Notes: generated from the sequence alone by a model not told the origin. A stretch of DNA of 30,951 nt from UBA9554 sp038205135 (GCA_038205135.1 JBBRCF010000028.1:1-30951), one strand, 5' to 3'. Positions 14,721 to 22,588 are shown, counted from the stretch's first letter. Made by a program: numbers and translations.

Positions 14721-15482
14721 TCAGGATATGCGGAAATCTGCCCCAAGATAGACACGGCGCACGTTTTCGTTCTGCACGACCTCGGCGGGGGCGCCGGACA
14801 TCAGCACCTTGCCGTCATGCAGGATGTAGGCTCGGTCAACGATTTCCAGGGTTTCACGGACGTTGTGATCGGTGATCAGCACGCCGATGCCGCGTTTTTT
14901 CAGGTCGGCGACCAGATGGCGTATATCGCCCACGCTGATCGGGTCTACCCCGGCAAAGGGTTCGTCCAGCAGCAGGTATTTCGGGTCGGCCGCCAGACAC
15001 CGGGCAATTTCGACCCGCCGCCGTTCGCCGCCTGACAAGGCCAACGCAGGAGCGCGGCGCAGATGTTCGATGGAAAATTCCGACAGTAGCTCTTCCAGCC
15101 GTTCGCGCCGTTTGTGGCGGTCGGTGACTGCGATCTCCAGTACGGCGTTGATGTTGTCTTCGACCGACAGGCCACGAAAGATCGACATTTCCTGCGGCAG
15201 ATACCCGATACCCAGCCGTGCACGGCGATACATCGGCAAAAGGGTGATGTCGCGCCCGTCGATCAGCACCTGACCCGCGTCCGGATACACCAGCCCCGCA
15301 ATCATGTAGAAAGTCGTCGTTTTCCCCGACCCGTTCGGGCCCAGCAGGGCCACGACCTCGCCGCGCGACACCTCCATCGAGAAATCGCGGATCACCAGCC
15401 GTTTGTTGTAGCTTTTGCGCAATCCGATAACCCGCAGTCCCTGCGCGCCGTCATGCACCGACAGGGTGGGCCGCGCGGTCAC
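14721..15482 (-). CDS. lptB: LPS export ABC transporter ATP-binding protein LptB
   Basis: Cytosolic ATPase that powers extraction of lipopolysaccharide from the inner membrane with LptF/LptG and hands it to LptC and LptA. The 253-residue protein has Walker A GPNGSGKT (48-55), Q-loop Q97 (YLPQEMSIF), signature LSGGE (149-153), Walker B ending LLLDEP with catalytic E174, and H-loop H206 (ITDHNVRET). The LPQEMSIFRGLSVEDN stretch is specific to LptB within ABC ATPases. It starts with GTG at 15482, and that GTG overlaps the lptA TGA (GTGA), so the pair is translationally coupled. lptF and lptG are not in the window, as is usual. A 270-base gap separates it from hpf. Confidence 0.96.
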   Translation of the reverse strand: MTARPTLSVHDGAQGLRVIGLRKSYNKRLVIRDFSMEVSRGEVVALLGPNGSGKTTTFYMIAGLVYPDAGQVLIDGRDITLLPMYRRARLGIGYLPQEMSIFRGLSVEDNINAVLEIAVTDRHKRRERLEELLSEFSIEHLRRAPALALSGGERRRVEIARCLAADPKYLLLDEPFAGVDPISVGDIRHLVADLKKRGIGVLITDHNVRETLEIVDRAYILHDGKVLMSGAPAEVVQNENVRRVYLGADFRIS

Positions 15483-15973
15483 GGGTTTTGCGCGCCGGGT
15501 TGCAGGATCGTCTTGACCCGTCCGCCCATCTGCGCCGTGCCCGTCGTCAGGTTCACGGTCATTTCATTGGCGGTCAGGGCATTCTGCCCCTGTGTCAGCA
15601 GCACATCGCCACGCATCACCACTACGCCGGTGTCCACGCTGTAATCGGCGCGGTCCGCCTCGGCTGCATCCGTCCCGGACACCAGAGTGACGCCACCGGT
15701 GGCTTCCAGCCGTTCGACCCGGCTTGCCGTTTCGCCATAGACCACCAGAACCCGCGGCGCGGCCAATCGCATCGCGCCCTGCACGATCACCACGTTGCCG
15801 GTAAAGATCGCCGTGCCCTTGTCCTGATCGACGGACAGTTCATCGGACGTCACCTCGACGGGTGCGCTGGTATCCTGAGTGATGGTACCGAAGGCAACAG
15901 AGCCTTGCGCGGATGCCAGACCCGGCAACATCAAGGCAAGACAGACTGCAAGCGGGCGAATGGACAATGGCAC
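15479..15973 (-). CDS. lptA: Periplasmic LPS transport protein LptA
   Basis: Periplasmic bridge protein that carries LPS from LptC to LptD. The 164 residues start with a signal peptide whose likely cleavage follows LASA at residue 22. They continue with the OstA/LptA beta-jellyroll: PVEVTSDELSVDQDKGTAIFTGNV, the repeated short strands MRLAAPRVLVVY, and NALTANEMTVNLTTGTAQMGG near the end. The start is a GTG at 15973 with GAGGG nine bases upstream. Its stop overlaps the lptB start. It begins 12 bases after the end of lptC in the same operon. Confidence 0.93.
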   Translation of the reverse strand: MPLSIRPLAVCLALMLPGLASAQGSVAFGTITQDTSAPVEVTSDELSVDQDKGTAIFTGNVVIVQGAMRLAAPRVLVVYGETASRVERLEATGGVTLVSGTDAAEADRADYSVDTGVVVMRGDVLLTQGQNALTANEMTVNLTTGTAQMGGRVKTILQPGAQNP

Positions 15974-15985
15974 GATGTGAAACCC

Positions 15986-16591
15986 TCAGCGTTGCGGCAG
16001 GTATATCAGACGAACCCCGCCCGTGAATAGCAGCCTTGCCTGCCCGCCATCCGGATCGCTGTCCAGAACCATGGCGCCGGCGGTGAACCGCCCCGGCGGA
16101 CCATGGCCCTGAACGGGGCCGGGACTGGTGACCGCCAGCCGGGTTAGCGCGGCCGTGATCAGCTCGCTTTGCACCTCGTAGCCCAGCGACGATGTCAGCC
16201 GCACCGTCCCGGTCAGGGTGGCGCGGTCGGCGGGTTCGTCCACGGTGCCGGCCGCCGCATGCAGGGTCAGGCGCGCGCCGGTGATCAGGTCGATCACGGC
16301 GGCAGGGCTTTCGGTTAGCACGCGGTCGGGGTTGGCGGGATCGGGCCGCGCCGCGGCGGCGGTAAATCCGATCAGGTGCCCCTCGGTACTGGCTCCGGAA
16401 AACGACAGCGCGGTCATCTGCTGCCCGCCGATACGGTCGGCGATTTCGACCTGTGTGAACGGGATCGCGTTGCGCGGATCGACAGACCGAGACAACAGGA
16501 ACAGCGTCGACAGGATCGCCAGCGCGGCCATGGGCAGCAGGATCTTTAACCAAAAGACCGTCCGGGACCAGCCTTTGTCGCGCCAGGTCAT
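15986..16591 (-). CDS. lptC: LPS export protein LptC
   Basis: Bitopic inner-membrane protein that receives LPS from LptB2FG and passes it to LptA. The 201-residue protein has a short cytosolic N terminus, one transmembrane helix at about 14-34, and a periplasmic domain of the LptC/YrbK type. Sequence conservation in this family is low. The call rests on size, topology and position directly between kdsD and lptA. The C-terminal segment ARLLFTGGVRLIYLP fits the beta-strand end that contacts LptA. It starts 34 bases after the kdsD stop and has only a weak ribosome site. No kdsC gene lies between kdsD and lptC, unlike in enterobacteria. Confidence 0.88.
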   Translation of the reverse strand: MTWRDKGWSRTVFWLKILLPMAALAILSTLFLLSRSVDPRNAIPFTQVEIADRIGGQQMTALSFSGASTEGHLIGFTAAAARPDPANPDRVLTESPAAVIDLITGARLTLHAAAGTVDEPADRATLTGTVRLTSSLGYEVQSELITAALTRLAVTSPGPVQGHGPPGRFTAGAMVLDSDPDGGQARLLFTGGVRLIYLPQR

Positions 16592-16625
16592 GGTCAGCCC
16601 GCGCTCGTTTTGCGCCAGCCCATGG

Positions 16626-17591
16626 TCAACCCAGACCGATGCGCAGGCAGTCGTGGATATGAATAAGGCCTTCGGGGCGTCCGTCGCCCGCCGGGTTCAC
16701 CGCGAACAGGCAGGTGATCTTTTTCGCATTCATCCGCGCCACCGCTTCCTGCGCCAGCGCATCGGGGGCGATGGTGCGCGGCGCCGGTGTCATCACCTCG
16801 CCCGCCGTATGCGACAACAGCCCGTCCATATGGCGGCGCAGGTCGCCGTCGGTGACGATGCCCACCAGCCGGCCGTCCGGGTCGGTGACGCCGACCACAC
16901 CAAAACCTTTCTGGCTGATTGTCAGCAGCGCGTCCGACATCGGCGTCGTGATCATGACCAACGGCAGCGCACCGCCGGCATGCATCAGGTCGCGCACGCG
17001 CGACAATTGCGCGCCCAGTTTGCCACCCGGATGGAAATCGCGGAAATCCTCTGGCGTGAACCGGCGATGTTCCATCAGTGCAATGGCCAGCGCATCGCCC
17101 AAGGCCAGCGTCATGGTGGTAGAGGACGTCGGCACGATGCCGGTGCCGCAGGCCTCGGGCGCGCGGGGCAGCACGATCGCCACATCGGCGGCCTTCAACA
17201 AGGTCGAATCGGCGCGGGACGCGACGCCGATCATCGGGATGCCAAAGCGGCGGGTATAGGCGATGATATCGGCCAGTTCCGGCGTTTCGCCCGAATTGGA
17301 CAGCATCAACACCACATCAGCATCCGAAATCATGCCCAGATCGCCATGGCTGGCTTCGGCGGGATGCACGAATTGCGCCGGCGTGCCGGTGGACGCCAGC
17401 GTGGCGGTGATCTTGCGGCCGATATGGCCGGATTTGCCCATGCCTGAAACGATGATCCGGCCCTTGGCGGACAGGATCAGGTCCACCGCGCGGGCAAAGC
17501 TGTCATCCAGCGCGGCCCCCAACAGGGCCAGCGCCTCGGCCTCAATGGCGATGACGCGGCGGGCGGTGGCAAGAAGGTCGTTGCTGGTCAT
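16626..17591 (-). CDS. kdsD: Arabinose-5-phosphate isomerase KdsD/KpsF
   Basis: Converts ribulose-5-phosphate to arabinose-5-phosphate, the first step of Kdo synthesis. The 321 residues comprise an N-terminal SIS sugar-isomerase domain (about 40-170, with SGMGKSGHIGRK, HPAEASHGDLGMI and SNSGETPEL) and two C-terminal CBS domains (about 205-320, including VVGVTDPDGRLVGIVTDGDLRR). This is the full architecture of KdsD/KpsF/GutQ. The ATG overlaps the rnd stop (ATGA), and lptC follows, so it belongs to the LPS block. It pairs functionally with the kdsB-like gene 12 kb away. KdsD versus the capsule version KpsF cannot be separated by motifs; its neighbourhood favours KdsD. Confidence 0.95.
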   Translation of the reverse strand: MTSNDLLATARRVIAIEAEALALLGAALDDSFARAVDLILSAKGRIIVSGMGKSGHIGRKITATLASTGTPAQFVHPAEASHGDLGMISDADVVLMLSNSGETPELADIIAYTRRFGIPMIGVASRADSTLLKAADVAIVLPRAPEACGTGIVPTSSTTMTLALGDALAIALMEHRRFTPEDFRDFHPGGKLGAQLSRVRDLMHAGGALPLVMITTPMSDALLTISQKGFGVVGVTDPDGRLVGIVTDGDLRRHMDGLLSHTAGEVMTPAPRTIAPDALAQEAVARMNAKKITCLFAVNPAGDGRPEGLIHIHDCLRIGLG

Positions 17592-18202
17592 ACGTGGGCA
17601 AAGATGTCGATCTCGGGCCAGCCCGCCAGATCGAGTTGCGCCCGTGCGGGCAGGAAATCGAAACAGGATTGCGCCAGGTCCATGCGGCCTTCGCGGATCA
17701 GCATGCGGTCCAGTTCCGCCTTGATCCGATGCAGATACAGCACGTCCGACGCGGCATAATCCACCTGTGCGGGCGTCAGCATGTCGGCGCCCCAGTCCGA
17801 CGATTGCTGCAGTTTGGAAATGTCCACATTCAGCAGTTCCTGCAACAGGTTCTTCAACCCGTGCCGGTCGGTATAGGTGCGCACCAGCCGACTGGCGATC
17901 TTAGTACAATAGACCGGTGCGGCCAGCGCGCCAAAGGCGTGCTGCATCGCCGCAATGTCAAAGCGCCCGAAATGGAACAGTTTCAACACCTTCGGGTCGC
18001 TCAGGATACCGGATATGTTGGGCGCTGCTGTCTGCCCCTGTGCGATCTGCACCACATGGGCATGACCGTCACCGCCCGACAATTGCACGACGCACAGCCG
18101 GTCGCGTTGCGTGAACAGCCCCATGGTCTCGCAGTCGATGGCCACCACCGGACCAAGGTCCAGCCCGTCAGGCAAATCGTTCCGGTACAGAAAATTCGTC
18201 AT
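17588..18202 (-). CDS. rnd: Short-form ribonuclease D (DEDDy 3'-5' exoribonuclease)
   Basis: Exonuclease that trims 3' ends of tRNA and other RNAs. The 204 residues hold only the catalytic DnaQ-like domain, without the HRDC domains of the 375-residue enterobacterial enzyme. This is the usual short alphaproteobacterial form (some related proteins are called NrnC nano-RNases). The DEDDy residues are D23 and E25 (AIDCETMGL), D82 (FHFGRFDIAAM), and Y149 and D153 (YAASDVLYLHRI). The ATG at 18202 is preceded by GAGGG at six bases; that site lies in the 3' arm of a hairpin between the gene and tRNA-Leu. The open frame extends back into the tRNA, which cannot be coding. Its stop overlaps the kdsD start. 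Confidence 0.93.
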   Translation of the reverse strand: MTNFLYRNDLPDGLDLGPVVAIDCETMGLFTQRDRLCVVQLSGGDGHAHVVQIAQGQTAAPNISGILSDPKVLKLFHFGRFDIAAMQHAFGALAAPVYCTKIASRLVRTYTDRHGLKNLLQELLNVDISKLQQSSDWGADMLTPAQVDYAASDVLYLHRIKAELDRMLIREGRMDLAQSCFDFLPARAQLDLAGWPEIDIFAHV

Positions 18203-18207
18203 TATCA

Positions 18208-18226
18208 TCCCTCGGGCGTGGAGGGA
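18208..18226 (-). promoter_or_regulatory. Hairpin between tRNA-Leu and rnd that pairs the rnd Shine-Dalgarno
   Basis: On the minus strand TCCCTC (18226-18221) and GAGGGA (18213-18208) form a perfect 6-bp stem with a 7-base loop (CACGCCC). GAGGG is the ribosome site of rnd, so folding would hide it. There is no T-run, so this is not a normal terminator. The hairpin begins three bases after the tRNA CCA. Confidence 0.5.
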
Positions 18227-18228
18227 GA

Positions 18229-18313
18229 TGGTGCCCAGGAGAGGACTCGAACCTCCACGTCTTTTGAACACTAGTACCTGAAACTAGCGCGTCTACCATT
18301 CCGCCACCTGGGC
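18229..18313 (-). tRNA. tRNA-Leu (anticodon CAG)
   Basis: An 85-nt class II tRNA read on the minus strand. The acceptor stem GCCCAGG (5') pairs with CCTGGGC, followed by discriminator A and an encoded CCA (18231-18229). The anticodon stem CTAGT/ACTAG encloses the loop TTCAGGT, giving anticodon CAG, which reads CUG leucine codons. A long variable arm and the T-loop GGTTCGAGTCC are present. It sits only 26 bases upstream of rnd, with no terminator between them. Confidence 0.97.
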
Positions 18314-18333
18314 ACAGGTGCGTGTGAAGCAGG

Positions 18334-18362
18334 CGTTTATCCCGCGCCCTGCACCCTGTCAA
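18334..18362 (-). promoter_or_regulatory. Promoter of tRNA-Leu (and probably the rnd-kdsD-lptCAB run)
   Basis: On the minus strand a perfect TTGACA (18362-18357), a 17-base spacer and TAAACG (18339-18334) lie about 20 bases before the tRNA 5' end. That spacing is right for a short-leader stable-RNA promoter. Confidence 0.75.
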
Positions 18363-18442
18363 CGGCAATCCGTGCCTGTTGCAGCTTGCCGCAACGCGGC
18401 GCGGGGGCTACGAACATGCGGGCGGTAATCAGGAGTCGGGCC

Positions 18443-19423
18443 ATGACGAAACTGGTGACGATCTATGGCGGATCGGGCTTTGTCGGGCGCTATATCGCGC
18501 GGCGGTTGGCGGCAGCGGGCTGGCGGGTCCGTGTGGCGGTGCGTCGCCCGAACGAGGCGCTGTTCGTGCGGCCCTACGGCACGCCGGGGCAAGTGGAACC
18601 GGTGCTGTGCAACATTCGCGATGACGCCAGCGTGGCGGCGGCGATGATCGGTGCGGACGCGGTGGTGAATTGCGTCGGCACGTTCGACGCGCGCGGGCGC
18701 AACAATTTTGACGCGGTGCAGGCGCAGGGTGCGGAACGCATCGCGCGGCTGGCGGCGGCTGAGGGTGTCGCGCGCATGGTGCATCTGTCGGCCATCGGCG
18801 CGGATACGGCCAGCGCCAGCACCTATGGCCAGACCAAGGCGGCCGGCGAGGCCGGTGTGCTGCGCCACATGCCGCAAGCGATGATTCTGCGGCCTTCGGT
18901 GATTTTTGGCCCCGAGGACCAGTTTTTCAACCGGTTTGCGGGGATGACGCTGATGTCTCCGGCGATTCCGGTGGTGGGCGGGTCGGTGCGGTTCCAGCCG
19001 GTCCATGTCGAAGACGTGGCGCAGGCGGCCGTGATGGGCGTCGAAGGCGCGGCGCAGGGCATCTATGAATTGGGCGGGCCGGATGTGGAATCATTTGCCG
19101 ACCTGATGCGCCGGATGCTGGCGGTGATCCAGCGCCGCCGCGCGATCGTGGTGCTGCCGTTCTGGTTGGCGCGGATCATGGCTTGGGGTGCGGACATGGC
19201 CAACCGGCTGACCTTCGGCCTGACGCCGATGCCGATCACGCCGGATCAGGTGCGCAGCCTGCGGCGCGACAATGTGGTGAGCGCGGAGGCCAGGGGCTTT
19301 GGCGATCTGGGGATCGCGCCGGTGGCGATGGCGGCGGTGCTGCCGGAATACCTGTGGCGGTTCCGGTCATCAGGGCAGTATGCGGCGATAAAAAAATCGG
19401 CCAAGAATCTGCGGGGCAGCTGA
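18443..19423 (+). CDS. Complex I NDUFA9-subunit-like SDR family protein (NAD(P)-binding)
   Basis: Atypical extended SDR protein of the NDUFA9 group, an accessory subunit or assembly-associated protein of respiratory complex I in alphaproteobacteria and mitochondria. The 326 residues start with the Rossmann motif YGGSGFVGRYIARRL and continue with VVNCVGTFDARG, HLSAIGAD, TYGQTKAAGE and LRPSVIFGPEDQFFNRF. The last stretch is highly characteristic of the NDUFA9 group. AGGAG at 18431-18435 lies seven bases before the ATG. uppP follows with a three-base gap. It is divergent from tRNA-Leu. Assignment is by family; no nuo genes are present in the window. Confidence 0.9.
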   Translation: MTKLVTIYGGSGFVGRYIARRLAAAGWRVRVAVRRPNEALFVRPYGTPGQVEPVLCNIRDDASVAAAMIGADAVVNCVGTFDARGRNNFDAVQAQGAERIARLAAAEGVARMVHLSAIGADTASASTYGQTKAAGEAGVLRHMPQAMILRPSVIFGPEDQFFNRFAGMTLMSPAIPVVGGSVRFQPVHVEDVAQAAVMGVEGAAQGIYELGGPDVESFADLMRRMLAVIQRRRAIVVLPFWLARIMAWGADMANRLTFGLTPMPITPDQVRSLRRDNVVSAEARGFGDLGIAPVAMAAVLPEYLWRFRSSGQYAAIKKSAKNLRGS

Positions 19424-19426
19424 CCG

Positions 19427-20227
19427 ATGATGCAGGACGTCATCCTGCCCCTGCTACTTGGGGTCATCGAAGGCTTGACCGAGTTCCTGCCGGTTTCGTC
19501 TACCGCGCATCTGTTGCTGGCCGGGCATTTCCTGGGTTTCGAAAGCGACGAACGCACGTTCGAGGTGGTCATCCAGTTCGGCGCGGTGCTGGCGATCATC
19601 ACGGTTTATGCGGCCAAGCTGTGGCAATTGTTTTCCACCGCCCACCGCGATCCGGCGGCGCGGCGGTTCATCATCGGCATCCTGCTGGCGGTGCTGCCTG
19701 CGGTTTTTGTCGGCGTGCTGGGGCGTGATTTCATCAAGGGCGTGCTGTTCGAAAGCCCGCGCCTGATCGCAATCATGCTGATCATTGGCGGCGTTGTGCT
19801 GCTGTTCATCGACCGGCTGAAACTGACTCCGCGATATGACAGTGCCGAGGCGATCCCGATGCGGATCGCCATCGCCATCGGCGCGATCCAGTGTCTGGCC
19901 ATGGTGCCGGGCGTGTCGCGATCCGGGGCCTCCATCGTCGGCGCGCTGGCCATGGGGGCAAGCAAGCGCGCGGCGGCCGAGTTTTCGTTCTTTCTGGCGA
20001 TGCCGACGATGTTCGGGGCGTTTGCCTATGACCTGTACAAAAGCTGGGACCTGCTGGACCCCGGCGCGATGACGCAGATCGGCGTCGGCTTTGTGGCGGC
20101 GTTCATCAGTGCGGTGATCGTGGTCAAGGGGCTGTTGGGATACGTGTCGCGCTATGGCTATGCGTTGTTCGGCTGGTGGCGAATCGCGGTTGGTGTCATC
20201 GTTCTGGTGGCGCTGGGGACGGGCTGA
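19427..20227 (+). CDS. uppP: Undecaprenyl-diphosphatase UppP (BacA)
   Basis: Integral membrane phosphatase that recycles undecaprenyl pyrophosphate to the monophosphate carrier used for peptidoglycan and some surface polysaccharides; it also gives bacitracin tolerance. The 266 residues contain the first active-site motif EGLTEFLPVSSTAHL (E15, E19, S24-S25, H28) and the second, PGVSRSGAS, with R165, plus about seven to eight hydrophobic segments. The length matches the family (about 265-275). The start is MMQDVI, so 19427 or 19430 is possible. It is three bases from the preceding gene with no ribosome site of its own, so coupled translation is likely. It is the last gene before a 163-base gap holding repeats. 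Confidence 0.96.
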   Translation: MMQDVILPLLLGVIEGLTEFLPVSSTAHLLLAGHFLGFESDERTFEVVIQFGAVLAIITVYAAKLWQLFSTAHRDPAARRFIIGILLAVLPAVFVGVLGRDFIKGVLFESPRLIAIMLIIGGVVLLFIDRLKLTPRYDSAEAIPMRIAIAIGAIQCLAMVPGVSRSGASIVGALAMGASKRAAAEFSFFLAMPTMFGAFAYDLYKSWDLLDPGAMTQIGVGFVAAFISAVIVVKGLLGYVSRYGYALFGWWRIAVGVIVLVALGTG

Positions 20228-20234
20228 AAGCCAG

Positions 20235-20331
20235 ATAGGTAAGATAGGCTGACCTTTTAAGACGAAATTTCAGCCGGCCAAGCCATGTCTGGCCAAAATA
20301 TTCTGTATATAGGTCAGCATAGGTGACTTTT
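20235..20331. repeat. Two related ATAGGT-type repeat elements upstream of gltD
   Basis: Element 1 (20235-20258) reads ATAGGT-AAG-ATAGGC-TGACC-TTTT. Element 2 (20309-20331) reads ATAGGT-CAGC-ATAGGT-GAC-TTTT. Each contains two ATAGG(T/C) words, 9 or 10 bases apart. In addition AGGCTGACCT in element 1 and AGGTCAGCAT in element 2 are near inverted copies. They sit 60-156 bases before the gltD ATG, in the presumed promoter region. They look like paired operator sites; I do not recognise the regulator. Confidence 0.55.
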
Positions 20332-20390
20332 ATTCCCGCCGCGCCTGCTTTACACCATCTCAGACAGTCGCACGACACCCGGAGTCCGCC

Positions 20391-21815
20391 ATGGCCAAGC
20401 AACCGATGCTGAAATTTGTCACGATTGCGCGTGACATGCCGGAGAAGCGTGCGGCCGAAGACCGCCGGCAGGATTTTGATGAAATCTATGCCGAGTATGC
20501 CGCCGAAAAGGCGCGCGAACAGGCCAGCCGGTGCAGCCAATGCGGCGTGCCCTATTGCCAGACGCATTGCCCGCTGCACAACAACATCCCCGACTGGCTG
20601 AACATGATGGCCACGGGTCGGCTGCGCGAGGCCTGGGAACTCAGCCAGGCGACCAACACTTTCCCGGAAATCTGCGGTCGCATCTGTCCGCAGGACCGTT
20701 TGTGCGAAGGCAACTGCGTCATCGAAAAGTCGGGCCATGGCACGGTCACCATTGGGTCGGTGGAAAAATACATCACCGATACCGCGTGGGAAAACGGCTG
20801 GGTGCAGCCGATCCGCCCCGCCGTCGAACGCGATCAGTCGGTGGCGATCATCGGCGCGGGGCCGGGCGGAATGGCGGCCGCCGACATGCTGCGCCGCGCC
20901 GGCGTGCAGGTGACGGTCTATGACCGGCATGACCGGGCGGGCGGGCTGCTGACCTACGGCATCCCGGGTTTCAAGCTGGAAAAAGACGTGGTGATGCGCC
21001 GCGTGCAGCAGTTGGAACAGTCGGGCGTCGAATTCGTACTGAACTGCGAGGTTGGCCGCGACATCAGTTTCGACGCGATCCGGGGCAAGCATGACTCGGT
21101 CATCATCGCCATCGGCGTATACAAGGCGCGCGAACTGGACGTGGCCGGAGCGGGCCTTGTCCGGGCGCTGGATTTCCTGACCGTGTCGAACCGGCTGTCG
21201 TTTGGTGATGATGTGCCGGAGTTCATCGACGGGTCGCTGAATGCGGCGGGCAAGCGCGTGGTCGTGATCGGCGGCGGCGATACCGCAATGGATTGCGTGC
21301 GCACCGCGATCCGGCAGGGCGCCACATCGGTGAAATGTCTGTATCGCCGCGATCGAGCCAACATGCCGGGGTCACAGCGCGAGGTGCAGAACGCCGAAGA
21401 AGAGGGCGTGGTGTTCGAATGGCTGTCCACGCCCGTAGGGTTTACCGGCGATCCGGTCACGTCGGTGCGCGTGCAAAAGATGCGTCTGGGCGCACCCGAC
21501 GCGACAGGCCGCCAGATGCCCGAGGAAATCCCCGGTGCCATCGTGGATGAACCCGCCGATCTGGTGATCAAGGCGCTGGGATTCGAACCCGAGGATTGGC
21601 CCAAGCAATGGCGCGCCGACGGGCTGGAAACCACTCGCTGGGGCACCGTCAAGGCGGCGTTCACCACAGGGCAGACCGGCGCCGAAGGCGTGTTTGCCGT
21701 GGGCGACATAGTGCGCGGCGCGTCATTGGTTGTCTGGGCGATCCGCGACGGGCGCGACTGTGCCGATGCCGTGCTGGCCTATCTGAACGGCATGCGCGCC
21801 GTCGCGGCCGAATAG
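20391..21815 (+). CDS. gltD: Glutamate synthase (NADPH) small subunit GltD
   Basis: FAD/Fe-S subunit that takes electrons from NADPH and passes them to GltB for reductive conversion of 2-oxoglutarate plus glutamine to two glutamates. The 474-residue protein has an N-terminal Fe-S domain with C48, C51, C56, C60 and C95, C99, C105, C109. These are the cysteines of the two [4Fe-4S] clusters. The FAD fingerprint GAGPGG is at 155-160, the NADPH fold VVVIGGGDTAMDCVRTA comes later, and GVFAVGDIVRGASLVVWAI is the C-terminal FAD motif. GGAG at 20381-20384 lies six bases before the ATG. gltB is downstream but separated by a GFA-family gene and a possible small ORF. The order (small subunit first) is common in this group. 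Confidence 0.97.
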   Translation: MAKQPMLKFVTIARDMPEKRAAEDRRQDFDEIYAEYAAEKAREQASRCSQCGVPYCQTHCPLHNNIPDWLNMMATGRLREAWELSQATNTFPEICGRICPQDRLCEGNCVIEKSGHGTVTIGSVEKYITDTAWENGWVQPIRPAVERDQSVAIIGAGPGGMAAADMLRRAGVQVTVYDRHDRAGGLLTYGIPGFKLEKDVVMRRVQQLEQSGVEFVLNCEVGRDISFDAIRGKHDSVIIAIGVYKARELDVAGAGLVRALDFLTVSNRLSFGDDVPEFIDGSLNAAGKRVVVIGGGDTAMDCVRTAIRQGATSVKCLYRRDRANMPGSQREVQNAEEEGVVFEWLSTPVGFTGDPVTSVRVQKMRLGAPDATGRQMPEEIPGAIVDEPADLVIKALGFEPEDWPKQWRADGLETTRWGTVKAAFTTGQTGAEGVFAVGDIVRGASLVVWAIRDGRDCADAVLAYLNGMRAVAAE

Positions 21816-21830
21816 GGCGGACGCAGGACG

Positions 21831-22133
21831 ATGATGGACGTGGCGTTGACATCGACAGGCAAAACGGCGCCGCTGCCCATTCATCTGGCCAGCGAGGCCG
21901 ATGATCTGGCGAAGTCGCGGCATATCGGCACCAGCGGGCATCTAATCCGGAGCTTTTCAGGTGTCAGGTCAGACCATCGCGCCGCGCCCGGCCATCGGTT
22001 TGCCATGGCGGCGACGGGTGATGGCTTGGGCCATTCCGGCCTGATCAATACGGCGCAGCGCCCGCTAGGCGTGCGGCCGCGCAATCAGGAACGCTTTTTG
22101 ATCCTGCCGCCATTCTGCGGGCTGATCGCATGA
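21831..22133 (+). CDS. Possible small hypothetical protein in the gltD-GFA gap
   Basis: The 314 bases between gltD and the GFA gene hold no gene that I recognise. One open frame of 100 codons runs almost the whole length from ATG 21831, with a CAGGAC element three bases before. It ends in a TGA that overlaps the GFA start (ATGA), the arrangement of translationally coupled genes. By my count 73% of its third positions are G or C, near but below the genes around it. The protein has no hydrophobic segment or familiar motif, so it may equally be a chance frame or the remains of a gene. Confidence 0.3.
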   Translation: MMDVALTSTGKTAPLPIHLASEADDLAKSRHIGTSGHLIRSFSGVRSDHRAAPGHRFAMAATGDGLGHSGLINTAQRPLGVRPRNQERFLILPPFCGLIA

Positions 22134-22585
22134 CGGCGGCGGTCGCAGATACCCGCGTGGGCGGCTGCCTGTGTGGCGCGGTGCGGTTTACCGCGCGGCT
22201 GGACGGGCACGCGTTCGGCGTCTGCCATTGCAAGATGTGCCAGCGGTGGTCTGGCGCATTGTTTGCCGCGATCACCGTAGCCAAGGACGATGTGGCCTGG
22301 ACCGGCACCGACCACATCGCGCGCATTCCGTCGTCGGATTGGGCCGAACGGGCGTGGTGCACGCAATGTGGATCGGGTCTGTATTACCGTATCACGCGGG
22401 ATGGCCCCTACGCCGGCGATTGGGAAATCCCGATCGGTCTGTTCGACGACACCACCGGGCTGAGCCTCGCCCGCGAGATTTTCATTGACCGCAAGCCCGA
22501 AGGTTTGGCGCTTGCCGGTCACCACCCGACCCTGACCGAAGCCGAGATGATCGCGCTTTACGGCCGCACCAGCGAAGGAGCCTGA
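22130..22585 (+). CDS. GFA/CENP-V family zinc-binding protein
   Basis: Small protein of the glutathione-dependent formaldehyde-activating (GFA) family; most members have no proven substrate. The 151 residues carry the zinc-site cysteines C13 and C15 (GGCLCGAVRF), C32, C34 and C37 (CHCKMCQRWSG) and C77 and C80 (CTQCGS). These are the complete two-zinc pattern of the family. It lies between gltD and gltB, with the gltB start three bases after its stop and the gltB ribosome site inside its last codons, so it is cotranscribed with glutamate synthase. The start at 22130 has no strong ribosome site. A true formaldehyde/glutathione role should not be assumed from the family name. Confidence 0.9.
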   Translation: MTAAVADTRVGGCLCGAVRFTARLDGHAFGVCHCKMCQRWSGALFAAITVAKDDVAWTGTDHIARIPSSDWAERAWCTQCGSGLYYRITRDGPYAGDWEIPIGLFDDTTGLSLAREIFIDRKPEGLALAGHHPTLTEAEMIALYGRTSEGA

Positions 22586-22588
22586 AAC

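Noticed and set aside
18203..18271. 23-residue N-terminal extension of RNase D
   Set aside because: It would be encoded by tRNA-Leu sequence; the proper ribosome site and ATG are at 18202.
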